From NCBI RefSeq assembly GCF_013004105.1, contig NZ_CP053085.1:2666001-2730000 (forward strand): DNA of 64,000 bases, read 5' to 3'. Source of the DNA: Gemmatimonas groenlandica (GTDB taxonomy: Bacteria; Gemmatimonadota; Gemmatimonadetes; Gemmatimonadales; Gemmatimonadaceae). A program made the translations under genes and the position numbers. Positions 35,557-45,980 of the stretch are shown in pieces (position 1 is the first letter of the stretch; every line of letters starts with the position of its first letter). The notes below the pieces were generated by a model. That model saw nothing but the letters and a program-made list of their open reading frames with translations. It did not search any database and was not told the DNA's origin.

Positions 35557-35826
35557 TTACGCCGCAGTGATCGCCGTCGCGTGCTCCGTCACGACGCGAA
35601 CCTGATCGTCGATGATCTGGAGAAAGCCGCCCTCGATGCCGAAGCGCTTCTCGCCGTCAGCGGTGTCGAGCCGCAGCGTGCCCTTGCCAAGCAGCGTCAT
35701 CAGCGGCGCGTGCATCGGCAGGATTCCCATCTCGCCGTCGAACGTCGGCGCGATGACGCCCCGCGCGCTGCCCTCGAAGAGCACGCGCTCGGGGGAAATC
35801 ACCGACACCTTCAGTGAATCGCTCAT
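35557..35826 (-). CDS. atpC: ATP synthase F1 epsilon subunit, lacking the C-terminal helices
   Basis: 89 residues covering only the N-terminal beta-sandwich (KVSVISPERVLFEGSARGVIAPTFDGEMGILPMHAPLMTLLGKGTLRL...GIEGGFLQIIDDQVRVVTEHA). The usual subunit has about 130-140 residues and a C-terminal two-helix domain that can insert into the catalytic ring and inhibit ATP hydrolysis; here the protein stops before it. It still can link gamma to the c-ring. Four nt separate it from atpD. The gene ends at a good terminator. Confidence 0.93.
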   Translation of the reverse strand: MSDSLKVSVISPERVLFEGSARGVIAPTFDGEMGILPMHAPLMTLLGKGTLRLDTADGEKRFGIEGGFLQIIDDQVRVVTEHATAITAA

Positions 35827-35830
35827 GCTA

Positions 35831-37267
<1,437 letters not shown>

Positions 37268-37286
37268 CTATATGGAGATAGGGAAA

Positions 37287-38156
37287 TCAGCCCTGCAGTG
37301 CCGATGCGCCGCCGACGATTTCGGCGATTTCCTGCGTGATCTGCGCCTGCCGCGCGGAGTTGTACGTGCGCTTGAGCAGTTGCAGCATCTCGGTCGCGTT
37401 GTCGGTGGCGTTCTTCATCGCCGTCCGACGCGCGCCCTGCTCACCCGCGGCGGTTTCGACGAGCGCCCGGTACACGGTGTTGCGCACATAGAGCGGCAAC
37501 AGCGCTTCGAGGATTTCGTCGGCCGACGGAGCGAGAATGAAATCGCGCGACAACCCGGCACCCGCCGTGGTCGGTGCCACGACCGGCAACACCTGTTCGG
37601 TGGCCGGCGGCGTGGACAGCGCGGACTTGTACTTGGCATACGTCACGTGCACCGCATCGAGATCGCCCGACGCGAAGCGCGTCATGAGCGTGTCGATGAG
37701 CGACGAGGCATCGGCCGACGTCGGCTTGTCGCTGATGTCGGCGCGCTGCGACGCGAGATCGCGTCCCAGATACTTGAAGAAGCCGATACCCTTGCGACCC
37801 ACCACGTGCAGCTCGACGCTGATGCCCTTCCCTTCCAGCTCCGCGAGACGCGCGCGGGCCTCACGCAACAGGTTGGTGTTGAACGCGCCGCACAGGCCGC
37901 GATTCGCCGTGAGCACGACCAGCGCCACTTTCTTGATCTGCGCCGGTCGGCGAAGCAGCGGGAAGCGCTCCGCCAATTCCGGCGTGTACACGTGCGACAG
38001 CACCTCGCCGAGCGCCAGCGCGTACGGACGCGCTGACGACACGCGATCCGCCGCGCGCTTCATCTTGGAGGTGGCGACCATTTCCATCGTGCGCGTGATC
38101 TTGCGCGTGTTCTCGACGGACTTGATGCGCCCCTTGAGTTCGCGGCCTTTGGCCAT
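37287..38156 (-). CDS. atpG: ATP synthase F1 gamma subunit
   Basis: 289 residues. It begins KGRELKGRIKSVENTRKITRTMEMVATSKMKRA, the N-terminal half of the rotor coiled coil. The conserved LTANRGLCGAFNTNLLREA follows, and the C-terminal helix ends SARQAQITQEIAEIVGGASAL. It forms the central stalk that turns inside the alpha3-beta3 hexamer. One base separates its start from the atpA stop. Confidence 0.97.
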   Translation of the reverse strand: MAKGRELKGRIKSVENTRKITRTMEMVATSKMKRAADRVSSARPYALALGEVLSHVYTPELAERFPLLRRPAQIKKVALVVLTANRGLCGAFNTNLLREARARLAELEGKGISVELHVVGRKGIGFFKYLGRDLASQRADISDKPTSADASSLIDTLMTRFASGDLDAVHVTYAKYKSALSTPPATEQVLPVVAPTTAGAGLSRDFILAPSADEILEALLPLYVRNTVYRALVETAAGEQGARRTAMKNATDNATEMLQLLKRTYNSARQAQITQEIAEIVGGASALQG

Positions 38157-38157
38157 G

Positions 38158-39723
<1,566 letters not shown>

Positions 39724-39764
39724 GAGGCAGGGGCTTTATATGCGTGGTAACGATTCGGAGACAG

Positions 39765-39784
39765 CTTGTGAAAATTATCACAAG
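39765..39784. promoter_or_regulatory. Perfect CRP/FNR-type palindrome upstream of atpA
   Basis: CTTGTGAAAATTATCACAAG is a perfect palindrome with 7-nt arms, and its core TGTGA-N6-TCACA is the consensus of CRP-family sites. Its centre is 51 nt upstream of the atpA start. It overlaps a possible minus-strand -10 (GATAAT, 39779-39774), so it could act as operator or activator site. Assignment to a CRP/FNR protein is inference. Confidence 0.6.
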
Positions 39785-39854
39785 GGGTGAGTCGGTGCAA
39801 CCCGGGCTTTGCGCCGCTGGTTTGGGGGGCGCCTTCGGCATTCGAAAACAACAA

Positions 39855-40080
39855 AAGCAACAGCTCTACCGCGAATTTTCGCGAACAACACGCGGATGGT
39901 ATCGTCAGCGACGACGATCGGCCCGTCGACGCCAGGCTTTTCTGTTTTCTTGTTCAACAACAAGAAACGCAACGACTTGCAATGGCCCACGGGGCAGTCG
40001 GCACGGTCGGGACGATCCGCGCGGTGTCAGCGAAAATTCGCGGTTATGCCGTTTGTTGCGGTTGCTGTTGCGGTTCGTTG
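39855..40080. repeat. Long imperfect inverted repeat, CCGCGAATTT family
   Basis: The left arm (about 39869-39906) contains ACCGCGAATTTTCGCG and ACGCGGAT. The right arm (about 40013-40050) reads back as ACCGCGAATTTTCGCT and CGCGCGGAT. The flanks also pair loosely (CAACAGC-type runs, left near 39850-39866 and right near 40056-40080). The centre holds a small hairpin (CTTGTT-CAAC-AACAAG, 39950-39965). It is related to the 22902-23151 repeats. Confidence 0.7.
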
Positions 40081-40101
40081 AGCTCCGCGGCTTCGACCGA
40101 A

Positions 40102-40917
40102 CTAGCTGGCCGCCGGGTCTCCGAACGCGGCCTGGCCGAAGCGCTCCAGGAGGTCGACGGCCCGGAGGCGGGACAGACTGGAGGCGCGGGCGCCGACGAG
40201 GCGTTGGGTGGTGCTGGACAGGTGGGATGAGCTCGCGAAGCCCAGGACCTGCGCCACGTCGCGCACGTCGAAACCGGCGTTCTTGGACAGCTCGGCGGCG
40301 GCCAACACCCGCACGAGGTCGATGACGCGCTTGAGCGTGGGCGCCTGTCCCACGGCAAAGCTGCGCGAGAGGTGCTCGCGCGACACGCTCAGTTCCTTGG
40401 CCAGCTGATCGGTACGTACAGGACGGCCGGCGCGACGGACGACGCTTTGCCAGACAGCAATCTGCAGCGGGGTTTCGAGATGCAGCATGGCCGGCGGCTG
40501 GGAGAGCGCGCGCTCGAAGCGGCTGGAGAAGGCGCGACGGAGCACGAGTTCGCGGGCCACGCTGTCGTCTACCCCTTCGACGAGCACGTCGGTCACGCCG
40601 GCGTCGGCTGCCCGTGCCACCAACGGGGCATCGGCCGGCAGTAGCGTCGTGATCAGCACGAACGGGAGACTGGGAAACTCTTCGGCGCGAGCGATCAGGC
40701 GCTGCGCGTCGTCGCCGGCGCCGGCGTCGATGATCACGACATCGACGAGTTCCTTGATGAGGTACTCCTCCACGTCCACCGCGCTCTTCGCGGCGTGGAC
40801 ATGCGCGCGGCGTCGCGGGAAGGCGGCACGCACCAGCGCGCGCGCCCGCTCGCGTTTGAGGAGCGCCACCACGCACATCGACGGTGCCGAGTTCTCGGCG
40901 CCAGTGCGCGCGGGCAT
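40102..40917 (-). CDS. AraC-type transcriptional regulator with receiver-like N-terminal domain
   Basis: 271 residues. N-terminal alpha/beta region resembling a response-regulator receiver (DVVIIDAGAGDDAQRLI...SLPFVLITTLL...AGVTDVLVEGVDD). An Asp at the phosphoacceptor strand is present, but the conserved Lys is replaced. The C-terminal HTH_18-like region (TDQLAKELSVSREHLSRSFAV...LVRVLAAAELSKNAGFDVRDVAQVLGFASSSHLSSTTQRLVG) matches the two AraC helix-turn-helix motifs and the GFxSxSxLSR-like signature. It overlaps the Nudix gene stop by one base, so it is probably co-transcribed with it. Confidence 0.85.
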   Translation of the reverse strand: MPARTGAENSAPSMCVVALLKRERARALVRAAFPRRRAHVHAAKSAVDVEEYLIKELVDVVIIDAGAGDDAQRLIARAEEFPSLPFVLITTLLPADAPLVARAADAGVTDVLVEGVDDSVARELVLRRAFSSRFERALSQPPAMLHLETPLQIAVWQSVVRRAGRPVRTDQLAKELSVSREHLSRSFAVGQAPTLKRVIDLVRVLAAAELSKNAGFDVRDVAQVLGFASSSHLSSTTQRLVGARASSLSRLRAVDLLERFGQAAFGDPAAS

Positions 40918-41441
40918 CAGCGCGGCGGCTCGGTGTGCACGCCGGCGCGCGGCGTGGGGGCCTGCGCCGGATCACCGGCCGGATCGTCACCACGCACCAT
41001 GGCATGGGCGCGCATCAAGACGTCACGCGCGTTGGCGTAGGACACCAGCTTCGTGGCCTCGTCGAAGGTGGCCCACCGACAGGCCGTGATGCCTTCGGCG
41101 CGCTGCGGAGTGGTGCCAGACGCGTCGCTGCGCATGAGGTAGAAATGACAGACCTTGTGCACGAGCCGACCGCGAAACCGGAAGAACCAGTCGATCGTGT
41201 CGATCGCGCCGTCGAGCGCGACGTCATCCAACCCCGTTTCTTCGCGCACTTCACGCAACGCCGCCGCATCGGGCGGCTCATCGATCTCGAGATGTCCTTT
41301 CGGGAATCCCCAGTTCTGATAGCTGTCACGAATCAGCAGGAACATCGGTTCGCCGTCCTGCACGCGATACACGACTCCTCCAGCCGACGTCTCGAGCTTG
41401 GCACGCCCGGAGCGTTTCTGCGGATCCCGCGACGTCGTCAC
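40917..41441 (-). CDS. Nudix hydrolase
   Basis: About 174 residues from a GTG at 41441. The open frame extends to 41585, but that part is a shadow of the ABC ATPase gene. The Nudix box is clear: G-H-L-E-x5-AALREVREETGLD (GHLEIDEPPDAAALREVREETGLD region, E-REVREETG). A preceding AGGVVYRVQDGE is the usual family start. It hydrolyses a nucleoside diphosphate linked to another moiety; the substrate is not evident. WGFPKGHLE recalls diadenosine polyphosphate/(d)NTP-type members. Lies between an AraC-type gene and an MlaF-like gene. Confidence 0.85.
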   Translation of the reverse strand: MTTSRDPQKRSGRAKLETSAGGVVYRVQDGEPMFLLIRDSYQNWGFPKGHLEIDEPPDAAALREVREETGLDDVALDGAIDTIDWFFRFRGRLVHKVCHFYLMRSDASGTTPQRAEGITACRWATFDEATKLVSYANARDVLMRAHAMVRGDDPAGDPAQAPTPRAGVHTEPPR

Positions 41442-41478
41442 GGTGATGCTACCGACGGATGCCGCGCGCGGACACGAC

Positions 41479-42252
41479 TCAGCTCGCCGTGGCCGCGACG
41501 CCGATGAGCGCCGACGTGCCTTCGAGCGTGGCGCGTCCCTCGATGAACTGCCGCACGAGCGGATCGGTACTGTGCTGGATTTCATCGACGGTACCGACGG
41601 CGCGCAGCTGGCCTTCGTACAGCATGGCGATGCGCGTGCCTACGGTGTAGGCGCTGCGCATATCGTGCGTGATGACGATGCCCGTCACCCCCAACTGTTC
41701 GCGCATGCGCACCATCAGCGCATCGATGGTGGCCGACGTGACCGGATCGAGACCGGTGGTGGGTTCGTCGTACAGGATGTACTTGGGGCGGAGCGCGATG
41801 GCGCGGGCGATACCGACGCGCTTACGCATGCCGCCGGAAAGCTCAGCCGGCATACGGCTCTTCACGTCGGGCAGGTCGACGAGCGAAAGCGCTTCGTCGA
41901 CACGCGCGGTGATCTCCGACTCACTGAGTTCGCCCTGCTTGCGCAGCCCCATGGCGACATTTTCGCCGATCGTCATGGAATCGAAGAGCGCGGCGAACTG
42001 AAACACGTAGCCGATCCGTCCACGCAACGCGTAGAGGTCCTTCCGCGAGAGTTGATCGACACGGAGTCCATCGACCCAGACTTCGCCTTCGTCGGGCTCG
42101 AGAAGGCCGACAATGTGCTTGATCGCCACCGACTTGCCGGTTCCGGAATAGCCGATGATCACCATAGTCTCGCCTTCGTTGACCTGAAGGGAGAAGCCAC
42201 GGAGCACCTGCTTGGGCCCGAAAGCCTTGTGGACGTTCTTGAACTCGATCAT
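41479..42252 (-). CDS. mlaF: ABC transporter ATPase, MlaF-like
   Basis: 257 residues. Walker A GYSGTGKS at 34-41, Q-loop QFAALFDSMTIGENV, signature LSGGMRKRVGIARA, Walker B YILYDEPTTGLDP, H-loop VITHD. The GGMRKR signature and FAALFDSMT Q-loop are typical of MlaF, the cytoplasmic ATPase of the Mla system that traffics phospholipids between membranes. Its permease and MCE partners (MlaE, MlaD) are not in the window, so it is an orphan here. A gap of 37 nt separates it from the Nudix gene. Confidence 0.9.
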   Translation of the reverse strand: MIEFKNVHKAFGPKQVLRGFSLQVNEGETMVIIGYSGTGKSVAIKHIVGLLEPDEGEVWVDGLRVDQLSRKDLYALRGRIGYVFQFAALFDSMTIGENVAMGLRKQGELSESEITARVDEALSLVDLPDVKSRMPAELSGGMRKRVGIARAIALRPKYILYDEPTTGLDPVTSATIDALMVRMREQLGVTGIVITHDMRSAYTVGTRIAMLYEGQLRAVGTVDEIQHSTDPLVRQFIEGRATLEGTSALIGVAATAS

Positions 42253-42316
42253 GAGATCACAAATGTACCGCCAAAGTTCGGCGAAGGTAGGCGTGAATTC
42301 GCGGACGGAACGCAGA

Positions 42317-42343
42317 AGGGGCGCCCGACCGTCGGACGCCCCT
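42317..42343 (-). terminator. Hairpin downstream of the sigma factor gene
   Basis: A GC-rich stem of about 11 bp with one mismatch (42317-42327 with 42332-42343), 45 nt past the sigma gene stop. The minus-strand downstream bases (TTCTGCGTTCC) are a weak U-tract, so termination may be partial before the ABC gene. Confidence 0.45.
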
Positions 42344-42387
42344 CGTTGTGCATACCCCGCTGCTGTCGCTTTGCTTCGTGACGCGTG

Positions 42388-43275
42388 CTAGGCGGCGAAG
42401 CTGGACAGGGCGCGACCCACATCGCCTTCGCGGAGACGCTTGAGGGCCCGGTCGCGCAGCTGACGGACACGCTCACGGGTGACCCCGAGCATGCTGCCGA
42501 TCTCTTCGAGCGTGTGCTCACGGCCGCCTTCGAGGCCGAAGTAGAGTCGGAGCACCTTGGCATCGCGCGGCGGCAAGGTGGAAAGCGCCTGCTCGATTTC
42601 GTCGGTGAGGAAGCGGTTCATCGCTTCTTCTTCGGTGTCCGGCATTTCATCGGCGACGAACCGCTCGATGAGCGAACGATCGCCATCGGGATCCATCGGG
42701 GCATCGAGACGCACATCGCCCGTATTAAGGGCGGCGAGCGACTGCACCACGTCGACCGACAGGCCGGTGACCTGCGCGAGTTCTTCCGGCGACGGCTCAC
42801 GGCGGAGCTTCTGCCGGAGGATTTCCGATGCCTTGATGATGCGCGACAGATCGGCGGTGCGATTGAGCGGCACCCGCACCGTACGGCCCTGTCGCGCAAG
42901 CGACGACAGAATGGCCTGACGAATCCACCACACGGCGTACGAGATGAACTTCACGCCCTGATCAGGATCGAACTTCCGCGCAGCCGTGAGCAGACCAACG
43001 TTGCCTTCACCGATCAAGTCGATGAGCGGCAAGCCACGATTCTGATATTTCTTGGCGACGGAGATGACGAAGCGGAGGTTGCGCTTCACGAGCTCCTGCA
43101 GCGCGTCCTGGTCGCCGGTCCGGATCTTCTTCGCGAGTTCGATCTCTTCGGCCGCTTTCAGGAGCGGATACGTGCTGACTTCGTAGAGATACTGGTCGAG
43201 GATATCGCGCTCGGGTTCACTGGGCGCGATGCCCGCGGGTGCCGCACGACGGCGCTTCCGCTTGACTTCAGTCAT
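42388..43275 (-). CDS. RNA polymerase sigma-70 family factor, principal type (RpoD/SigA-like)
   Basis: 295 residues. Region 1.2 (DILDQYLYEVSTYPLLKAAEEIELAKKI). Region 2 with NLRFVISVAKKYQNRGLPLIDLIGEGNVGLL and FISYAVWWIRQAIL, the principal-sigma -10 binding helix. Region 3 with ADLSRIIKASEILRQKL and region 4 with LPPRDAKVLRLYFGL and TLEEIGSMLGVTRERVRQLRDRALKRLR. It lacks the long N-terminal region 1.1, which fits a short primary or group 2 sigma factor. A weak hairpin separates it from the ABC gene. Confidence 0.93.
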   Translation of the reverse strand: MTEVKRKRRRAAPAGIAPSEPERDILDQYLYEVSTYPLLKAAEEIELAKKIRTGDQDALQELVKRNLRFVISVAKKYQNRGLPLIDLIGEGNVGLLTAARKFDPDQGVKFISYAVWWIRQAILSSLARQGRTVRVPLNRTADLSRIIKASEILRQKLRREPSPEELAQVTGLSVDVVQSLAALNTGDVRLDAPMDPDGDRSLIERFVADEMPDTEEEAMNRFLTDEIEQALSTLPPRDAKVLRLYFGLEGGREHTLEEIGSMLGVTRERVRQLRDRALKRLREGDVGRALSSFAA

Positions 43276-43569
43276 GGCGTTCTATGAGACCTTGGGATGA
43301 GACATCACCCCTGAAGGAGGAAACGAAATGGAAACGGCTAGCCAACAAACGGCGCCGGTGCCCCACGAGATCCCAACCTGCAGCGACTGGGCAATTACGG
43401 GGGTAGCCATGCAAGATACGCCGACGGGAGTCTTTCGCCAGTCTAATTCTGCGGAACTCTGCTTGACGCCGGACATACACCTCACTAGACTGCGCGTTCC
43501 TGATGCCCTCGCCGGCACGGTGCTGCTGGGACGGGGTACGGCACGGCGGATGTACAGGGAGCCAGTACC
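43276..43569. other. Divergent spacer between sigma factor gene and tRNA cluster
   Basis: 294 nt holding a strong promoter for the tRNA genes (43463-43491). A plus-strand AAGGAGG at 43314-43320 precedes an 83-codon frame (43328-43579), but that frame runs through the promoter into tRNA-Ala and is not annotated as a gene. Confidence 0.5.
43463..43491 (+). promoter_or_regulatory. Promoter of the tRNA cluster
   Basis: TTGACG (43463-43468), a 17-nt spacer and TAGACT (43486-43491), followed by a GC-rich discriminator (GCGCG) of the kind seen at stable-RNA promoters under stringent control. The start near 43498 leaves a leader of about 72 nt before tRNA-Ala. Confidence 0.65.
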
Positions 43570-43642
<73 letters not shown>

Positions 43643-43684
43643 CTCCGGTTGGTGAAGGTTTGCTGCACGCGTTCTGATCCGTCT

Positions 43685-43757
43685 GCGGGAATAGCTCAGT
43701 TGGTAGAGCACAACCTTGCCAAGGTTGGGGTCGCGGGTTCGAGTCCCGTTTCCCGCT
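43685..43757 (+). tRNA. tRNA-Gly (anticodon GCC)
   Basis: The acceptor GCGGGAA pairs perfectly with TTCCCGC. D arm TAGCTCAGTTGGTAGA, anticodon loop TTGCCAA, T loop TTCGAGT, discriminator T. CCA is not encoded. Confidence 0.96.
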
Positions 43758-43776
43758 TGTAGTACAACGGTGTCTT

Positions 43777-43850
43777 GGGTCGTTAGCTCAGTTGGTTAGA
43801 GCGCCACGTTGACATCGTGGAGGTCACAAGTTCGAGTCTTGTACGACCCA
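43777..43850 (+). tRNA. tRNA-Val (anticodon GAC)
   Basis: Acceptor GGGTCGT with ACGACCC. D arm TAGCTCAGTTGGTTAGA, anticodon loop TTGACAT, T arm ACAAG-TTCGAGT-CTTGT, discriminator A. CCA is not encoded. Confidence 0.96.
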
Positions 43851-43875
43851 TATGCTGGTCTGCTGGTGTTGGACA

Positions 43876-43947
43876 AACCTGGTGAATGCTCGTCAGTAGC
43901 GAGAGCGTGCACGATTCACTAGGTTCCGGGACTCTCTGCGAAGAGAG
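43876..43947 (+). ncRNA. Possible structured RNA spacer between tRNA-Val and tRNA-Arg
   Basis: A 12-bp stem (43876-43887 with 43914-43925, one G-U) encloses a small CTCG/CGAG hairpin. It is followed by CTCTCT-GCGA-AGAGAG (43932-43947), a GNRA-capped hairpin. The fold lies inside the tRNA transcript and does not match a tRNA. It could be a processing element or a separate RNA. Evidence is secondary structure by eye only. Confidence 0.35.
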
Positions 43948-43979
43948 GCTGTGCGTTGATCGTGGTGCATCGGAGTTCT

Positions 43980-44053
43980 GCGCCTATAGCTCAATTGGAT
44001 AGAGCATCTGACTACGGATCAGAAGGTTGGAGGTTCGAGTCCTTCTAGGCGCG
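43980..44053 (+). tRNA. tRNA-Arg (anticodon ACG)
   Basis: Acceptor GCGCCTA with TAGGCGC. D arm TAGCTCAATTGGATAGA, anticodon loop CTACGGA. ACG implies an A34-to-inosine change by TadA. T loop TTCGAGT, discriminator G. CCA is not encoded. Confidence 0.96.
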
Positions 44054-44089
44054 TAGTGGTTTGGATGCAGGTAGCACCATGAGATCGCA

Positions 44090-44163
44090 CGGGGCGTAGC
44101 TTAGCCCGGTAGAGCGCCTGCTTCGGGAGCAGGAGGTCGCAGGTTCAAATCCTGTCGCCCCGA
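44090..44163 (+). tRNA. tRNA-Pro (anticodon CGG)
   Basis: Acceptor CGGGGCG with CGCCCCG. D arm TAGCTTAGCCCGGTAGA, anticodon loop TTCGGGA, T loop TTCAAAT, discriminator A. Last gene of the cluster, 24 nt before the terminator stem. CCA is not encoded. Confidence 0.96.
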
Positions 44164-44186
44164 CTGTATAAACTGTATAAATAGAG

Positions 44187-44221
44187 ACCCCGCAACGACT
44201 TCGGTCGCTGCGGGGTTCTTT
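44187..44221 (+). terminator. Terminator of the tRNA cluster
   Basis: The stem ACCCCGCA-A-CGAC with GTCG-C-TGCGGGGT (44187-44199 with 44204-44216) carries a TTCG tetraloop and is followed by TCTTTGTGT. The convergent gene ending at 44242 may use it from the other side. Confidence 0.85.
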
Positions 44222-44241
44222 GTGTCAGCCGCCCTGCCCGC

Positions 44242-44685
44242 TCACCCCTGCGTCCACTTGGTGATCAGTCGCTGCCACGGGATCACCGCAGCCACCAGCG
44301 CCAGCGTGAGCAGCGTGCCGACCAGCGCCCGCTTCGCCTTGGTGGCCGAGTCCGCGGCCTTCTTGACCCGCACGCTCGACACCGTCGCCGCGATGACGGC
44401 GAGCACCATCAGGGTAGGATGCTCGACCACGAGTCGGCGCAGGGCGGGATCTTTCATCGTCGTGCTCATCGACGCGCGCGCCGCGGCCACCGCCGGACTG
44501 ACGAACCACAGCCCTAGGCCCGCCAGCAACTGCAGGTGCACCAGCAGCGTCAGCTTCCGCACCAGACCGGTATCGGCCTCCGACCACGTGGCACTTCGGC
44601 TTCCCGCCCGCGACAGCACGAGCACGCCGACGATGAGAACGGCCCACGCCAGCAGGTTATGCGCACCAAGCAAGATCCCGTACAT
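44242..44685 (-). CDS. Small integral membrane protein, four-helix
   Basis: 147 residues with four hydrophobic helices (LLAWAVLIVGVLVLSRA; LTLLVHLQLLAGLGLWFVSPAVAA; LMVLAVIAATVSSVRV; ALVGTLLTLALVAAVIPW). No heme-ligand histidine pair or transporter signature is clear. It resembles the small four-helix membrane proteins often labelled hypothetical. It is divergent from the TspO-like gene, with about 120 nt between their starts. Confidence 0.65.
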   Translation of the reverse strand: MYGILLGAHNLLAWAVLIVGVLVLSRAGSRSATWSEADTGLVRKLTLLVHLQLLAGLGLWFVSPAVAAARASMSTTMKDPALRRLVVEHPTLMVLAVIAATVSSVRVKKAADSATKAKRALVGTLLTLALVAAVIPWQRLITKWTQG

Positions 44686-44803
44686 CCGATCGCCCTCCGA
44701 AGAATGAGACGCACCCGACGCGTCGTATCGCTGTCTCCCAGGTGGGGAATGTTATCCTGCGTACACCCGCTGCGCTGATCCTTCCTCACGACTCCACGCC
44801 TCG

Positions 44804-45580
44804 ATGCCGCTAACGCTGTCACGCCAGAAGGCCGGCAACGTGCTCGCGCTCGTGACGGTGATTGCCCTCAACGGGCTCGCCGCCACGGGTGCGATGAGCG
44901 GCGATTCGATCGGCGTGATCGCCAACCGGTACCGCTCGCTCTTCCTGCCCGCCGACTACGTGTTCGGGATCTGGAGCGTGATCTATCTCGGGCTTATCGC
45001 CTCGGTGGTCTATCAGGCGCTCCCGACGGCCAGCGCGGAGCGTGCCGTGCGGCGACTCGGCATCTGGTGGGCGGTGACCGGCGCGCTCAACGTGGCGTGG
45101 ATTTCGCTCTTCTCATTCGGCCAGTTCGCGCTCGCGCTGCCGGTCATGGTGATTTTTCTCGTCACGCTGGTCGTGATCGGAGAACGGGTGCGCACGGGAA
45201 GCGCACCGTCACTCGCCGAGCAGATATTCCTGGTCTGGCCGCAGGATATCTACCTCGCGTGGATCTCGGTGGCGTTGATCGCGAACAGTTTTCAGTTCGC
45301 GCAGGCCGTGCAGTGGGGCGGCTTCGGTATCGCGGAATCGACGTGGGCGGTCGCGATGATGTTCGTGGCGACGCTGCTCGGTACCGTCATGGCGTGGGGG
45401 CGCGGCAACTGGCTCTTTCCACTGGTCGTCGCCTGGGCATTACGCGGCATCGGCGCGCGGTATCCGGAGGTCGCGGCAATCGCCGACACCACGCGTTGGC
45501 TGGTGCCAGCCGGTGTGGTCGTGGGGATGATCGCCTGGGCGGCGGGGCGGCGGCGCGGCGACAGCCTTACTTCGCGGTAA
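44804..45580 (+). CDS. TspO/MBR-like tryptophan-rich membrane protein
   Basis: 258 residues with about seven hydrophobic segments. The FGIWSVIYLGLIASVVYQ segment matches the F.iW..iYll..yr motif of TspO-type proteins. NVAWISLFSFGQFALALPVMVIFLVTLVVI and LAWISVALIANSFQFAQAVQWGG follow the fold pattern. TspO proteins bind porphyrins and cholesterol-like ligands, but this one is longer than the usual 160 residues and the match is partial. It is convergent with the next gene: the 3' ends overlap by 14 nt. Confidence 0.6.
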   Translation: MPLTLSRQKAGNVLALVTVIALNGLAATGAMSGDSIGVIANRYRSLFLPADYVFGIWSVIYLGLIASVVYQALPTASAERAVRRLGIWWAVTGALNVAWISLFSFGQFALALPVMVIFLVTLVVIGERVRTGSAPSLAEQIFLVWPQDIYLAWISVALIANSFQFAQAVQWGGFGIAESTWAVAMMFVATLLGTVMAWGRGNWLFPLVVAWALRGIGARYPEVAAIADTTRWLVPAGVVVGMIAWAAGRRRGDSLTSR

Positions 45581-45980
45581 CCTTGGCTAGCGCGGCTTCG
45601 AAGGCGAGGCGCGCGGTGTCGTCGCCACTCACACGTTGTGTCGCGCGCGCATACGTGACGTCGGTGAATCCGTGCGATTTGAGCAGCGCGTCGCGCTCCA
45701 ACCGGTACTTCTCGCGCAGTCCGGCCAATTCCTCCGGCTTCTTGTTCTTCGGTTCGGCGTAGGCGGCATCGGCGCGCTCACGGAGTGCCGTCTGGGCGAG
45801 GTAGGCTCGTGCAAACGCCATCATAGCCTCGATGCTGTCCGCCGGCATCTGTTCCGCTGCGGGAACGCCCGTCGGTCGCTTCGGTGCGTCCTGTGCGGAC
45901 AGTGGAACGGCGCCGGCCGCCAGCAGGGCGAAAGCCAGCCCGACAGTCGCGAGCAGAGGTCGAACAGCGCGCAGCGGCAT
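45567..45980 (-). CDS. Secreted protein, possibly DUF4168-like
   Basis: 137 residues from the ATG at 45980, preceded by AGGAG 4 nt upstream. The frame upstream of it is a shadow. Signal peptide (LLATVGLAFALLAAGAVPLSAQ). The helical body (IEAMMAFARAYLAQTALRERADAAYAEPKNKKPEELAGLREKYRLERDALLKSHGFTDVTYARATQRVSGDDTARLAFEAAL) resembles the periplasmic DUF4168 pattern: a helical pair, then a GLs.eeYn.i...-like segment and a final helix. Convergent with the TspO-like gene. Confidence 0.6.
   Translation of the reverse strand: MPLRAVRPLLATVGLAFALLAAGAVPLSAQDAPKRPTGVPAAEQMPADSIEAMMAFARAYLAQTALRERADAAYAEPKNKKPEELAGLREKYRLERDALLKSHGFTDVTYARATQRVSGDDTARLAFEAALAKVTAK

Larger units (their letters stand above)
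39724..40101. other. Gene-free stretch upstream of atpA with regulatory palindrome and inverted repeat
   Basis: 378 nt between atpA and the AraC-type gene. Near atpA are TATAAA on the minus strand (39740-39735) and a 20-bp palindrome (39765-39784). The rest is a long imperfect inverted repeat (described separately). I see no gene. Confidence 0.6.
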
